DNA from: Mesorhizobium huakuii
GTDB taxonomy: Bacteria > Pseudomonadota > Alphaproteobacteria > Rhizobiales > Rhizobiaceae
NCBI RefSeq assembly: GCF_014189455.1
Contig: NZ_CP050296.1
Span: 1,550,001 to 1,614,000, forward strand
Direction: 5' to 3'
DNA length: 64,000 nt
A model generated the notes under the pieces. The model saw nothing but the letters and a program-made list of their open reading frames with translations. It searched no databases and was not told the DNA's origin. Shown in pieces: positions 1-8,542 of this stretch (position 1 is the first letter of the stretch; each line of letters starts with the position of its first letter). Both the position numbers and the translations under genes were made by a program.

Positions 1-1164
1 CGCCTCGAAGAAGGCGACGATTTCGAGATCAAGCGGGTCATCGACCGGCTCTGGCTGCGACGACATCTTGGCGATGACCACTTCCGCCTTCGGATCGACA
101 TAGAGCCACTGGCCATGAATGCCGATGCCGCAATAGGCGCCACTCGGCTTGCCTGACTGGTACCATTTGTTGCGATAGCGGCCTTGCGGGAACAGCGGCA
201 GCATGGCGCCGCGCTGCCAGGCTTCCGCACTGCCGCCGGTGCTGATCGTGTCGCGCACCCAGGCCTCCGGCACGATGCGGTGGCCATTGGCCATGCCGCC
301 TTGCCGCATCATCTCGCCGATGCGCGCCAGGTCGCGCGGCGTCACCGAAATGCCGCCGGCGGTGCGTGCCGTGCCTTCCATGTCGACGCCGATCGAGGCT
401 TCGCTGACGGCGCCAAGCGGCAGCCACAGCTTTTCGCGCATCAGCTCGGTGAAGCGCTGGCCAGAAGCGCGCTCCAGCAGAAGGCCGAGCAGGTCGGAAT
501 TGGGCGAGCGGTAGCGGAAGGTCTGGCCGTGCGGCTCAGCCAGTCGCTGCAAGGTCAGGATGAATGCGCGCAGGCTTTCCGTGCCGCCGCCCGGGTTCCA
601 CAGCGTGGCGCGGCGATAGCGGGCAAAGGCGCTTTCCGGATCGAGATAGGCCTCTTCGAAATCGAGGCTGACACTCATGTCGAGCACGTGCCGGCAACTC
701 GCATCGCCATAGGCCGAGCCTGCGGCTTCCGGGATATACTGCGTCACCGGCGCTTCCGGATCGAACACCCCCTCGCCTTCCAATATCCCGGCGATGATGG
801 CGGTGACCGACTTGCTGATCGAGAAAATGATGTGGCGAGCGCCGAAATCCATATGCGGCGCGAACCAGTCGCCGATGATCTTGCCGCCCTTCATCACGGT
901 CAGTGCATCGGTGCTGGAGCGCGCGAGGAAGTCAGCCACCGTCTCCGGCGCCTTGGCAACCGAGACCTTTTCGCTGAGCAAACCACCGAAATCCCGTGCG
1001 GGCGCCTCGGCACCACCCGGTGCCGCAGCCACGCGTGCCGTCGGCACCAGTTCGCCAAGGTTTTGGAACGACCATCGGTTGAACGGGTTTTCGCGCCAGT
1101 TGGAAAGCAGCACCTGGTCACGGGCGAAGCCGTAGCGGGTCTCGAACGCGGTCTTGCCGGTCAT
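1..1164 (-). CDS. Serine hydrolase, beta-lactamase/penicillin-binding-like family (partial, runs off window start)
   Basis: The minus-strand frame opens at an ATG at 1162-1164 and stays open for 388 codons to the window edge, so the C-terminal end is missing. The protein has the class C beta-lactamase/esterase-like fold signature S-x-x-K (S115-I-S-K118, in FSISKSVTA), where the serine is the predicted nucleophile and the lysine the general base. No signal peptide is seen. It is a clear paralogue of the gene just upstream: both begin with an N-R-W-x-F-Q ... P-T-A-x-V block. The two genes are 33 bases apart, so probably one transcript. Substrate unknown; family members are esterases, amidases or peptidases. 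I chose the ATG because it gives the same N-terminal alignment as the paralogue. Confidence 0.85.
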   Translation of the reverse strand, partial: MTGKTAFETRYGFARDQVLLSNWRENPFNRWSFQNLGELVPTARVAAAPGGAEAPARDFGGLLSEKVSVAKAPETVADFLARSSTDALTVMKGGKIIGDWFAPHMDFGARHIIFSISKSVTAIIAGILEGEGVFDPEAPVTQYIPEAAGSAYGDASCRHVLDMSVSLDFEEAYLDPESAFARYRRATLWNPGGGTESLRAFILTLQRLAEPHGQTFRYRSPNSDLLGLLLERASGQRFTELMREKLWLPLGAVSEASIGVDMEGTARTAGGISVTPRDLARIGEMMRQGGMANGHRIVPEAWVRDTISTGGSAEAWQRGAMLPLFPQGRYRNKWYQSGKPSGAYCGIGIHGQWLYVDPKAEVVIAKMSSQPEPVDDPLDLEIVAFFEA

Positions 1165-1197
1165 GGCGTTTCCTTCCATGTCGTTTCTTATGGGGGC

Positions 1198-2403
1198 TCA
1201 GCTCAGAGCAGCGGCGATGGCGTGCACGGCCTTCAGCGTCGCCGTGGAGTAGGCGAGATTGCTGAAATCCGGCCAGGTCGAAAGCTTCACCACGACCATT
1301 CCTGTGTTCCAGTCGATATGGATCATCTGCCCGAACACGCCCCGGCACATCAGCGCGCGCGAGCTGGGATCCTCGATCCAGAACTGGTTGCGGTAGCTGC
1401 CCTGCGGCAGGCTGGGGGAGAAACCGGGGCCATGCCTGCCATTGCGTGTCGCCTCGATCCAGTCGGCCGGCACGATGCCGCCGCCATTGTCGAGGATCAT
1501 CTGGCCGAAGCGGCCATAGTCGCGCAGCGTGGCGTTGAAGCCGCCATCGGCCAGCGCATAGCCGGCGCTGTCGACGGTGAAGCAGGCGCTTTCGTCGGCG
1601 CCGAGCTTTTGCCAGAGTTCTTCCGACACCAGCTGCGCCAGCCGCTTGCCGGTCACCCGTTCCATGAGGAAGGCGAGCACGTCGGTCTCTATCGAGCGGT
1701 ATTCGAACTGGGCGCCATGCGGGCGGACAGTGTCCTTCAGGCCGAGGATCAGCTCGAACATATGCGAGGGCCAGCGGAAGTCCGGATCGCTGCCCGGCGG
1801 CACCGGCTTCCAGCCGGTGGCGACATCGACCTGGCCGATGTCGGAATAGCGGTCGGTATATTCTTCGGAGAAACGCACGCCCGTCGTCATGTCGAGCACA
1901 TGCTGAACGCTGGCGCCGGCCCAGCCGGTGGCGCCGAGTTCCGGCAGATAGTCGGTCACCGGCCTGGCCGGATCGATCAGGCCGCGCCCGGCCAATATGC
2001 CGAACACCGAACCGGTAACTGATTTCGCCATCGACTGCGACAGATGCAGCGCGCGCTCGTCCATGCCGTTGAAGTAGCGCTCATAGGCGACCTTGCCGTG
2101 CTTGAGCACGAGGAAGCCGTCCGTATAGGTCTCGTCGAGCAACCCGGCGAGCGTCGAAGGCCTGCCCTCGCTGTCCTCGACCGGCAAAGCGTCAAGATCG
2201 ACCTCGGCGCGTTCGAGACGGTGGCGATGGCCATTGCCGCGCCAGACTTCGGCGGTCGGCAGAATCTCCCTGATGTGCTGGAACGCCCAGCGGTTCCATG
2301 GCGGCCGGTCCCAGTCGAGCTTCGGCGGCACCATGGCGGGCGGCGAGCCGTGCATGATCGGCGGCCGCGGATCGCTGTTGCGATAGGAGTCCATGAAGGG
2401 CAT
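1198..2403 (-). CDS. Serine hydrolase, beta-lactamase-like family
   Basis: 401-residue protein with the S-x-x-K catalytic motif at S124-M-A-K127 (SQSMAKSVTG), typical of serine beta-lactamase-related hydrolases of COG1680 type. There is no signal peptide, so it is probably cytoplasmic. The N-terminal half (W-N-R-W-A-F-Q ... P-T-A-E-V) matches the downstream paralogue at 1-1164, suggesting tandem duplication. The pair follows a polyamine-type ABC transporter operon on the same strand, separated by a palindromic repeat block. A functional link with that transporter is only suggested by position. An internal ATG at 2394 has better spacing from the upstream GGGA and may be the real start. Substrate not predictable. 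Confidence 0.85.
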   Translation of the reverse strand: MPFMDSYRNSDPRPPIMHGSPPAMVPPKLDWDRPPWNRWAFQHIREILPTAEVWRGNGHRHRLERAEVDLDALPVEDSEGRPSTLAGLLDETYTDGFLVLKHGKVAYERYFNGMDERALHLSQSMAKSVTGSVFGILAGRGLIDPARPVTDYLPELGATGWAGASVQHVLDMTTGVRFSEEYTDRYSDIGQVDVATGWKPVPPGSDPDFRWPSHMFELILGLKDTVRPHGAQFEYRSIETDVLAFLMERVTGKRLAQLVSEELWQKLGADESACFTVDSAGYALADGGFNATLRDYGRFGQMILDNGGGIVPADWIEATRNGRHGPGFSPSLPQGSYRNQFWIEDPSSRALMCRGVFGQMIHIDWNTGMVVVKLSTWPDFSNLAYSTATLKAVHAIAAALS

Positions 2404-2433
2404 TCCCGGAAACAGAAAGGACCCGGCGGCCTA

Positions 2434-2481
2434 GAGACGGATGATTTCAGGTCGGTTCGACCTGAAATCTGAATCCGTCTC
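2434..2481. repeat. 48-bp two-tier palindrome
   Basis: Outer arms GAGACGGA (2434-2441) and TCCGTCTC (2474-2481) enclose perfect 12-base inner arms GATTTCAGGTCG (2443-2454) and CGACCTGAAATC (2458-2469) around a 3-base loop. It lies between the transporter binding-protein gene and the serine hydrolases. It could be a small mobile palindrome or a transcript-end hairpin; there is no T-run after it. Confidence 0.8.
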
Positions 2482-2497
2482 CAAGTCAGAGAGAGAT

Positions 2498-2571
2498 AGG
2501 GCATGATGCCTGGACAAACGGGTACCCGTTTGTCCGAGAAAACCGTTTCACACTTTTCGGCATCATGCCCT
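2498..2571. repeat. RIME-like rhizobial intergenic mosaic palindrome
   Basis: Outer 13-base inverted arms AGGGCATGATGCC (2498-2510) and GGCATCATGCCCT (2559-2571) enclose a perfect 24-base palindrome at 2512-2535 centred on GGGTACCC, then a spacer containing AAAACCGTTTCACAC. From memory this resembles the Rhizobium-specific intergenic mosaic elements dispersed in rhizobial genomes; that identification is not checked. Two of its blocks recur in the flaA leader (32063-32099). Confidence 0.65.
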
Positions 2572-2596
2572 GGCCGCCGGGTCCGGCATGCAGCGA

Positions 2597-3631
2597 TTAC
2601 TTCTGCAGTTCGGTCCAGATCTTGGTGTAGAGTTCCTGCGTCTCCGGCGGGCACATCAGCTGCAGCTCGGCATGCGGCTTGGCGTCGGCCGGGATGACCA
2701 CTTCCGGCGCGTCCTTCATGTCGGCCGGCATGTACTTGTCCGAGCCGGTGATGGCGTTAGCATAGCGGTGGAAGGCCGACAGGCCTGCCGCGTTTTCCGG
2801 ATCCATGATGAAGTTCTGGAAGAGCTTGGCGTTGTCGACGTTCTTGGCTTCCTTCAGAACGACGACATTGTCGCTCCACAGGCCAAAGCCTTCCTTCGGA
2901 TAATTGTAGTGAATGGCCGGATTGGCCAGCCGCTGGCGCAGCGCCGAGCCGTTCCAGTCGCTGGTGGCCTTGAAGTCGCCGGCGCCCATCTTCTCGATGG
3001 TGTTGTACTCCATCGCGATCCAGTTCGGCTTGGCCGCGACCAGCGTATCACGCACCTTCTTCAACACCGCCTTGTCGGTGGTGCACTGCTGGCCACCGAC
3101 ATATTTGATCGCCGCGAAGATGACGTCATTCATCTCGGGAACGACATTGACCTTGCCCTTCAACTCGTCCGGCGTGTTGAAGATGATGCCCCAGCTGTCG
3201 GCCGGTCCCTTGTAGGTGTCAGTGTTGACAACGACGCCGACGGTGCCCAGCGCCCACGGCACCGAATATTTGCGGCCGGGATCGAAGTCGGGATTGGCCC
3301 ATTCCGGCGCGACGTTCTTGAAGTTCTCCATCTTGCCGGGATCGGTTTCGAGCACGAGACCTTCCTTGATCCAGATCGGCACGTAGGTCTGCGACGGCAC
3401 CGCGATGTCGAAGCCGGTACCGCCCTGGCGGACCTTGGCGAGCGCGGTATCGTTGGAATCGTAGTCGGTGATGGTCACCTTGATTTTGTATTTGTCCTCG
3501 AACTTCTTGATCACATCGGGGCTGGTGTAGTTGCCCCAATTGTAGATGTTGAGCACGCCGTCGGCGCGGGCAAGGCCCGTCGAAGCGAGCAGCGCCAACC
3601 CCATGGCGGTCGCTGTTGTCTTCCAGTTCAT
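2597..3631 (-). CDS. Polyamine-type ABC transporter, periplasmic substrate-binding protein (PotD/PotF-like)
   Basis: 344-residue secreted binding protein: an N-terminal signal peptide (MNWKTTATAMG to A-R-A) is followed by LNIYNWGNYTSPD, the hallmark opening of PotD/PotF proteins (spermidine/putrescine binding). It would capture the ligand in the periplasm and deliver it to the permeases encoded just upstream. It is the last gene of a four-gene ABC operon, 23 bases after the PotC-like permease. I prefer the ATG at 3629-3631 over an upstream one because GGGAG lies eight bases before it and the signal peptide starts cleanly there. Exact ligand (putrescine, spermidine or another amine) cannot be set from sequence alone. 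Confidence 0.9.
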   Translation of the reverse strand: MNWKTTATAMGLALLASTGLARADGVLNIYNWGNYTSPDVIKKFEDKYKIKVTITDYDSNDTALAKVRQGGTGFDIAVPSQTYVPIWIKEGLVLETDPGKMENFKNVAPEWANPDFDPGRKYSVPWALGTVGVVVNTDTYKGPADSWGIIFNTPDELKGKVNVVPEMNDVIFAAIKYVGGQQCTTDKAVLKKVRDTLVAAKPNWIAMEYNTIEKMGAGDFKATSDWNGSALRQRLANPAIHYNYPKEGFGLWSDNVVVLKEAKNVDNAKLFQNFIMDPENAAGLSAFHRYANAITGSDKYMPADMKDAPEVVIPADAKPHAELQLMCPPETQELYTKIWTELQK

Positions 3632-3654
3632 CGTTCTAACTCCCATTATCGGTT

Positions 3655-4455
3655 TCAGTCTCGTTTCCTGCTGACGAAGAAAAACAACGTGACGATCGCG
3701 ACCGAAAGCAGCAGGAAAGCGGTCGATATCGCGTTGATCTCGGGTGTGATGCCGCGGCGGATCTGGCCGAGCATGTAAGTGGGCAGCGTGTCCTGGCCGC
3801 CCGATTTGACGAACTCGGTGATGACCACGTCATCGAGCGAGATGACGAAGGCCAGCATCAGGCCGGCGAGGATGCCGGGCCACAAAAGCGGCAGCGTGAT
3901 GCGGCGGAAGGTCTTCCACGGCGTGGCGTAGAGATCGGCGGCGGCGCGTTCCAGCGTCAGGTCCATATTCTCCAGCCGCGCCCTGATCGGCAGATAGGCG
4001 AACGGAATGCAGAACGCCGTATGCGCGGCGACCAGGTAGCCGATGCCGGAATAGCCGGTGAAGATCTTGATGCGCGAGAAGAAGATCAGCAGCGCCACGC
4101 CGGTGACGATCTCGGGCACCATCAGCGGCTGGTTGATCGCCGCGTATTTGAAGGTGAGGCCGGGATAGGAGGCGGTGCGCGTGGTGGCGAGCGCCGCCAT
4201 GGTGGCAAAAATCGTCGACAGCACCGCCGCGATGGAACCGATCTGGAACGAGCGCAGCGTCGCATCGATGACCTGCGTGTTCTGGTATGCCGACTGGAAC
4301 CATTTCAGTGAAAAGCCGCCCCATTCGGAGGTCGAGGTCGCCGCATTGAAGGCATAGATCACCAGCACCACGATCGGCAGGTAAAGCACGACAAAGCAGG
4401 TCGCCGCGATCGTCGTGAAGCCGGGCTGGTGCTTGATGGAGAAGTTGCTAGCCAT
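3655..4455 (-). CDS. Polyamine-type ABC transporter permease (PotC/PotI-like)
   Basis: 266-residue inner-membrane permease of the binding-protein-dependent transport family, with about six hydrophobic segments. It has the cytoplasmic EAA-type loop that contacts the ATPase (ERAAADLYATPWKTFRRITLPLLWPGI). The start at 4453-4455 (MASNFSIKHQPG) overlaps the preceding permease stop by eight bases, which indicates translational coupling; the longer reading frame upstream lies inside the neighbour. It forms the transmembrane channel together with the PotB-like partner. The C-terminus ends in R-K-R-D shortly before the binding-protein gene. Confidence 0.9.
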   Translation of the reverse strand: MASNFSIKHQPGFTTIAATCFVVLYLPIVVLVIYAFNAATSTSEWGGFSLKWFQSAYQNTQVIDATLRSFQIGSIAAVLSTIFATMAALATTRTASYPGLTFKYAAINQPLMVPEIVTGVALLIFFSRIKIFTGYSGIGYLVAAHTAFCIPFAYLPIRARLENMDLTLERAAADLYATPWKTFRRITLPLLWPGILAGLMLAFVISLDDVVITEFVKSGGQDTLPTYMLGQIRRGITPEINAISTAFLLLSVAIVTLFFFVSRKRD

Positions 4456-5368
4456 GACGCACCCCCGACTTGCCGGCATTGCGCACATAGGCAAGCAGCG
4501 CCACCATGACGATGATCATCACCGTGATCGACAGCGCCGAGCCGAGCGGCCAGTTGCGGCCCTGCCCGAACTGCAATTCGATCAGGTTGGACAGCATCAT
4601 GTTCTTGCCGCCGCCGAGCACGCTCGGCGTCACATAGGCGCCGAGTGCCGGAATGAAGACCAGGATCGAGCCGGCGATGACACCCGGTTTGACCAGCGGG
4701 AAAATGATCTTGCGCAGCACCTTGAAGCGTGTCGCGTAGAGATCATAGCCCGCCTCGACCAGGCGAAAATCGAGCTTCTCCATGCTGGCGTAGATCGGCA
4801 GCACCATCAGTGGCAGGTAGACATAGGCCATGCCGATCAGGATCGCCGTGTCGGTGTAGAGGATCTGGATCGGCGCCGAGATGATGCCGAGCTTCAAAAG
4901 GATCGTGTTGATGATGCCTTCGTTGCGGATGATCTGCAGCACGGCGAAGGTGCGGATCAGGAGGTTTGTCCAGAACGGGATGGTGATCAGGAACAGCCAG
5001 AGATCCCTGGTCTTCTCGCTGCGCGTCGCCATGAAATAGGCGGTCGGGAAACCGAGCGCCAAGGTCGCCAGCGTCGTCACTACAGCAAGCTTGATCGAGC
5101 GCCAGAAAATGGTGACATGCGCCGCCGCGAGCGAAAGCGTGTCGTCGAAAATGTCGCGTTCCAGGAACACCGATGTCCAGGCGTCGGGCGAGAACTGCCA
5201 TTTCACGTCGCCATAGGCGCCGGGCGTCAGGAACGAATAGACGAGCACGATCAGCAACGGGCCGGTCGCGGCGAGCAGGATGACCAGCAGCGCTGGGGCT
5301 GACAACAGCCAGCGGTCACGGACATCACGCCGCTCCGCGGCCTTGGCGACTTCTTCCGCGGTGGCCAT
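4448..5368 (-). CDS. Polyamine-type ABC transporter permease (PotB/PotH-like)
   Basis: 306-residue inner-membrane permease. After a short cytoplasmic tail come hydrophobic segments beginning LLSAPALLVILLAATGPLL and a coupling loop EAGYDLYATRFKVLRKIIFPLVKPGV that contacts the ATPase. The ATG (5366-5368) shares one base with the ATPase stop codon (TGATG), and its own stop overlaps the next permease, so ATPase-permease-permease are tightly coupled. It works with the PotC-like protein as a heterodimeric pore for polyamine or related cationic substrate uptake. Confidence 0.9.
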   Translation of the reverse strand: MATAEEVAKAAERRDVRDRWLLSAPALLVILLAATGPLLIVLVYSFLTPGAYGDVKWQFSPDAWTSVFLERDIFDDTLSLAAAHVTIFWRSIKLAVVTTLATLALGFPTAYFMATRSEKTRDLWLFLITIPFWTNLLIRTFAVLQIIRNEGIINTILLKLGIISAPIQILYTDTAILIGMAYVYLPLMVLPIYASMEKLDFRLVEAGYDLYATRFKVLRKIIFPLVKPGVIAGSILVFIPALGAYVTPSVLGGGKNMMLSNLIELQFGQGRNWPLGSALSITVMIIVMVALLAYVRNAGKSGVRHG

Positions 5369-6462
5369 CAGTCCCTCAGCACTTGCGCGGCGTCGTTGCC
5401 GATCAGGATGCCGACCTTGTCGCCGCGCTCGAAACCGCAGCCGGCGCTGCGCGTGTTCTGCTGGCGCACGGTGAAGGCCTCGCCGCTGTCGAGCTGGACA
5501 TGGATATGCGTGTCGGTGCCGAAATAGACGATGTTCTCGACCGTGCCCGACAGGTCGCCCTTGTCCTTGGTCAGCTTGGCATGCTCGGGCCGCACCACCA
5601 CGGTGGCGTTGTCCTTCGGCTGGAACCCTTCGGCAACGGTCGCCTCGATGGTCGTGCCGGATTTGAGCGTCGCGCGCGTCTTGCCGTTGCCGGTGCCCGA
5701 TATGGCGGCGGTGAGGAAATTGGTTTCGCCGATGAAGTCAGCGACGAAGCGTTCCGCCGGCTTGTCGTAGATATCCCAGGGCGAGCCGACCTGCAGGATC
5801 TTGCCCGACGACATCACCGCAATGCGGTCCGACATGGTCAGCGCTTCTTCCTGGTCATGGGTGACGAAGATGAAGGTGATGCCGGTCTCATGCTGCAGCC
5901 GCTTCAACTCGATCTGCATCTCCTTGCGCAGCTTGTAGTCGAGTGCCGAGAGCGGCTCGTCGAGCAACAGCACTTTCGGCTGCGGCGCGAGCGCCCTGGC
6001 CAGGGCGACGCGCTGCTGCTGGCCACCGGAAATCTGCGCTGTGCGGCGGCCCGCCAGCGCTTCCATCTTGACCAGTTTGAGCATCTCGGCGACGCGCGCC
6101 TTGATCTCGGCCTTGGGCTTGCCGAGCATCTCCAGGCCGAAGCCGATATTGTCGGCCACGGTCATGTGCGGGAACAGCGCGTAGGACTGGAAGACGGTGT
6201 TGACCGGCCGCTTGAAGGGCGGCAATGGCGCGATGTCCTGGCCGTAGAGCAGGATCTCACCGGCGGTTGGAAAGTCGAAGCCGGCGATCAGCCGCAAAAG
6301 GGTGGTCTTGCCGCAGCCGGACGGTCCCAGCAGCGTGAAGAACTCGTTCTCGCGAATGGATACCGAGACCTTGTCGAGGGCAGCGACCTGCCCCTCACCC
6401 GATCCGAAAATTTTGCTGACGTTTACTACTTCAATCGCATTTCGATCCGGTTTGTCCGGCAC
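5368..6462 (-). CDS. Polyamine-type ABC transporter ATP-binding protein (PotA/PotG-like)
   Basis: 364-residue ABC ATPase with Walker [10 protein letters not shown] (46-54), signature [15 protein letters not shown], Walker [13 protein letters not shown], and the switch histidine in [10 protein letters not shown]-terminal TOBE-like regulatory domain follows, as in PotA. It powers the permease pair encoded downstream. The first codon is GTG (6460-6462) with GAGG about eight bases upstream, and it is the first gene of the operon. A GACTGACTGAA element lies about 100 bases upstream and recurs before the neighbouring amidohydrolase, which hints at shared regulation. Confidence 0.9.
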   Translation of the reverse strand: MPDKPDRNAIEVVNVSKIFGSGEGQVAALDKVSVSIRENEFFTLLGPSGCGKTTLLRLIAGFDFPTAGEILLYGQDIAPLPPFKRPVNTVFQSYALFPHMTVADNIGFGLEMLGKPKAEIKARVAEMLKLVKMEALAGRRTAQISGGQQQRVALARALAPQPKVLLLDEPLSALDYKLRKEMQIELKRLQHETGITFIFVTHDQEEALTMSDRIAVMSSGKILQVGSPWDIYDKPAERFVADFIGETNFLTAAISGTGNGKTRATLKSGTTIEATVAEGFQPKDNATVVVRPEHAKLTKDKGDLSGTVENIVYFGTDTHIHVQLDSGEAFTVRQQNTRSAGCGFERGDKVGILIGNDAAQVLRD

Positions 6463-6564
6463 GATTACGCCTCACTGTTGACCCCGCTCTTGCTGGCGGA
6501 GCTGTTCCCCTGTTCGATGTGACCACACGCCCGGTAGGTTGGCAAGCCCGGCATTGAATCACAG

Positions 6565-6575
6565 TTCAGTCAGTC
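6565..6575 (-). promoter_or_regulatory. GACTGACTGAA element upstream of the potA-like operon
   Basis: In the direction of the transporter operon the sequence reads GACTGACTGAA. The same 11 bases occur in inverted orientation at 8303-8313, close to the amidohydrolase start, and GACTGA appears again in the divergent promoter region near 8442. It could be an operator for the adjacent TetR regulator. This is inference from repetition only. Confidence 0.3.
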
Positions 6576-6602
6576 ATTTGGCTGGCAAGTCTCGTGCCAT
6601 CG

Positions 6603-8282
6603 TCAGGCCTGGTAGGTGACCTTGCCGCCGCAGATCGTCGTCACCGGGCGCAGCTTGTGCAAATTGTCCGGCGCCGTCTTCTCGATATCATCAGACAGGA
6701 CCACCAGATCGGCCATATAGCCCGATTTCAGCGTGCCCTTGCGGTGCTCGGCGAATTCGGCATAGGCGCCCTCGACCGTGTAGGCGGCGAGCGATTCATG
6801 CAGCGAGAAACTCTGGTCGGGGTCGCTTTCTGCCCATGGTTTGCGCATCACTGCCGCCTGGATGCTCAGGATCGGGTCGATCGGCGCCACCGGCCAGTCC
6901 GAGGCAAACACGACATGGGCGCCGGCGTCTTTCAATGTTCGCCAGGCATAGCTAAGCGGCCAGCGGGCCGGCCCGATACGCGACACGGTCGGCTCCAGCG
7001 GGAAATCCATGGCCCCGGGCGGATGCGACGGCTGCATCGAGGCGATGACGCCGAGTTCGGCGAAACGCGGCACGTCCGATGTGGTGGTGACTTCGATGTG
7101 CTCGACGCGATGCCGGCTGTCGCGCTTGCCATTGGCCTTTTGCGCTGCCTCGTAACCGTCGAGCACGGCCCGCACGGCACCATCGCCGATCGAGTGCACC
7201 GCGATCTGCAGGCCACGCCTGTCGATGGCGACCGCCAGATCGATGAACTGCTGGGGTGTGAACAGCGGCTCGCCGACCCAGTCCGGACGGTCGGCGTAGG
7301 GCTCGACCATGACAGCCGTCCAGGAATCGAGCACGCCGTCATAGAACACCTTGACCATGCCCGACGACAGCCACTCGCTGTTGTAGCGCTCGGCCATGAC
7401 GGACGCCTTGTCGAGTATGTCGAGCGTCATGAAATTCTTGTAGTGGAAGGGGATCTGCACGCGGCAGGGCAAGCCTTCCTCGGCCTCGATCTCGGCCAGC
7501 AGTTCGAGCTGGTAGAGGTTGCCGTCCATGTTCTGGATGGAGGTGATGCCATGGCGCGCGCACCAGGCGAGCCCGCGCCGCATGATGTCGCGATCGGCGG
7601 CGCGTTCGGCGGCGGACGGCATCGGATCCGGCTCGCCGCCGGTCGCCAGCCCCAGCCGCACCCGGCCCTCGCCGGCAAGGTCGAGCACCGGGCCGAAGGC
7701 CTCGCCTTCGCGCAGTTCGCCCGCTGCCAGGTCATCCTCGCCCATGACGATTTCATTGCCCGGACCAAGCGCGCGGCCCTGCAGGATGCCGGCCATTTCA
7801 AGCGCCTTGGTATTGGCCCACATCGTGTGGTGATCGGGCGCCGCCATGCAGAACGGGCGATCGGGCAAAATGGCGTCGAGATGGTGGCGCGTCACCCGCT
7901 CGCTGCCGAGCACGGTGTAGTCGACGCCCTGTCCGACCAGCATTTTTGCGTCGGGCTTAGCCGACGCATAGTCACGGATCGCCTTCTGCAGCGCCTCGAA
8001 GCCATGGACACCGCCAAGCTGAAGATGCGCGAGCTCGGCCCCTCCTGAGAACAGGTGCATATGGGCTTCGATGAAACCGGGCAGGACCGAACCGCCCTTG
8101 GCGTCGATCACCTTTGTGGCCGATCCCTTGAGCTCTTCGATGGCGGCGCGGCTGCCGATGGCGACGATGGCGCCGTCCTTGACGGCAACGGCCTCGGCGG
8201 CGGGATTGTCGTCGTCCATGGTCAGCACACGACCATTGATGACGATCAGATCCGCACTACGACCCGCACCCGTGACAGACAT
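6603..8282 (-). CDS. Metal-dependent amidohydrolase (amidohydrolase 3 / YtcJ-like)
   Basis: 559-residue amidohydrolase-superfamily protein. The beta-sandwich edge (DLIVINGRVLTMDDD) leads into the metal-binding H-x-H motif at H74-M-H76 (GFIEAHMHLF). Further ligands are likely in AVHSIGDGAV and RVEHIE, and the C-terminus carries FASDWPVAPIDP followed by a KSGYMADLVVLSDD sandwich return, as in YtcJ-type enzymes. It probably hydrolyses an amide or cyclic amide in the cytoplasm; substrate unknown. I chose the ATG at 8280-8282 because GGAG sits six bases before it; an upstream ATG lacks this. It is divergent from the TetR regulator across a compact promoter region. Confidence 0.85.
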   Translation of the reverse strand: MSVTGAGRSADLIVINGRVLTMDDDNPAAEAVAVKDGAIVAIGSRAAIEELKGSATKVIDAKGGSVLPGFIEAHMHLFSGGAELAHLQLGGVHGFEALQKAIRDYASAKPDAKMLVGQGVDYTVLGSERVTRHHLDAILPDRPFCMAAPDHHTMWANTKALEMAGILQGRALGPGNEIVMGEDDLAAGELREGEAFGPVLDLAGEGRVRLGLATGGEPDPMPSAAERAADRDIMRRGLAWCARHGITSIQNMDGNLYQLELLAEIEAEEGLPCRVQIPFHYKNFMTLDILDKASVMAERYNSEWLSSGMVKVFYDGVLDSWTAVMVEPYADRPDWVGEPLFTPQQFIDLAVAIDRRGLQIAVHSIGDGAVRAVLDGYEAAQKANGKRDSRHRVEHIEVTTTSDVPRFAELGVIASMQPSHPPGAMDFPLEPTVSRIGPARWPLSYAWRTLKDAGAHVVFASDWPVAPIDPILSIQAAVMRKPWAESDPDQSFSLHESLAAYTVEGAYAEFAEHRKGTLKSGYMADLVVLSDDIEKTAPDNLHKLRPVTTICGGKVTYQA

Positions 8283-8302
8283 CGCGACTCCGCGCTTTTG
8301 AC

Positions 8303-8313
8303 GACTGACTGAA
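8303..8313 (+). promoter_or_regulatory. Second GACTGACTGAA element, 20 bases before the amidohydrolase start
   Basis: An exact 11-base copy of the element near 6565 on the opposite strand. It lies in the amidohydrolase leader. The nearest regulator gene is the divergent TetR family member. Function inferred only. Confidence 0.3.
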
Positions 8314-8435
8314 ACCGGCAATCCTGCGCCCAACAGCCTGCCACCCCACCGGAGTGGCGCCATCGGACAAAAATCAAATGCCAGCGCGCTGCCCTCGAAA
8401 TTCCCCTTGTTATCCCTGGGGACAGCGTGGATAAA

Positions 8436-8486
8436 GAATGCGACTGATTATTCGCGTTTGTCAACATGCCGAATTTAGAATGTATT
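8436..8486. promoter_or_regulatory. Divergent overlapping promoters, amidohydrolase (-) and TetR regulator (+)
   Basis: On the plus strand TTGTCA (8458-8463) and TGTATT (8481-8486) are 17 bases apart and lie about 57 bases before the TetR start. On the minus strand a perfect TTGACA (8465-8460) is followed 18 bases later by CATTCT (8441-8436). The two -35 boxes overlap, so both directions would compete and one repressor could control both. Confidence 0.45.
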
Positions 8487-8542
8487 GTGGACAGCACCCT
8501 GCGCCTGTGTTCAGACCGAGCGGGGAACGAGGGCATCAAGCA

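Noticed and set aside
184..2022. Long plus-strand open frame opposite the serine hydrolases (similar long frames at 2588-3778, 5383-6522, 6594-8048, 12369-14558, 47530-47931)
   Set aside because: High GC keeps antisense frames open. The translations are Arg/His/Ala-rich without motifs, and the opposite strand has clear family genes.
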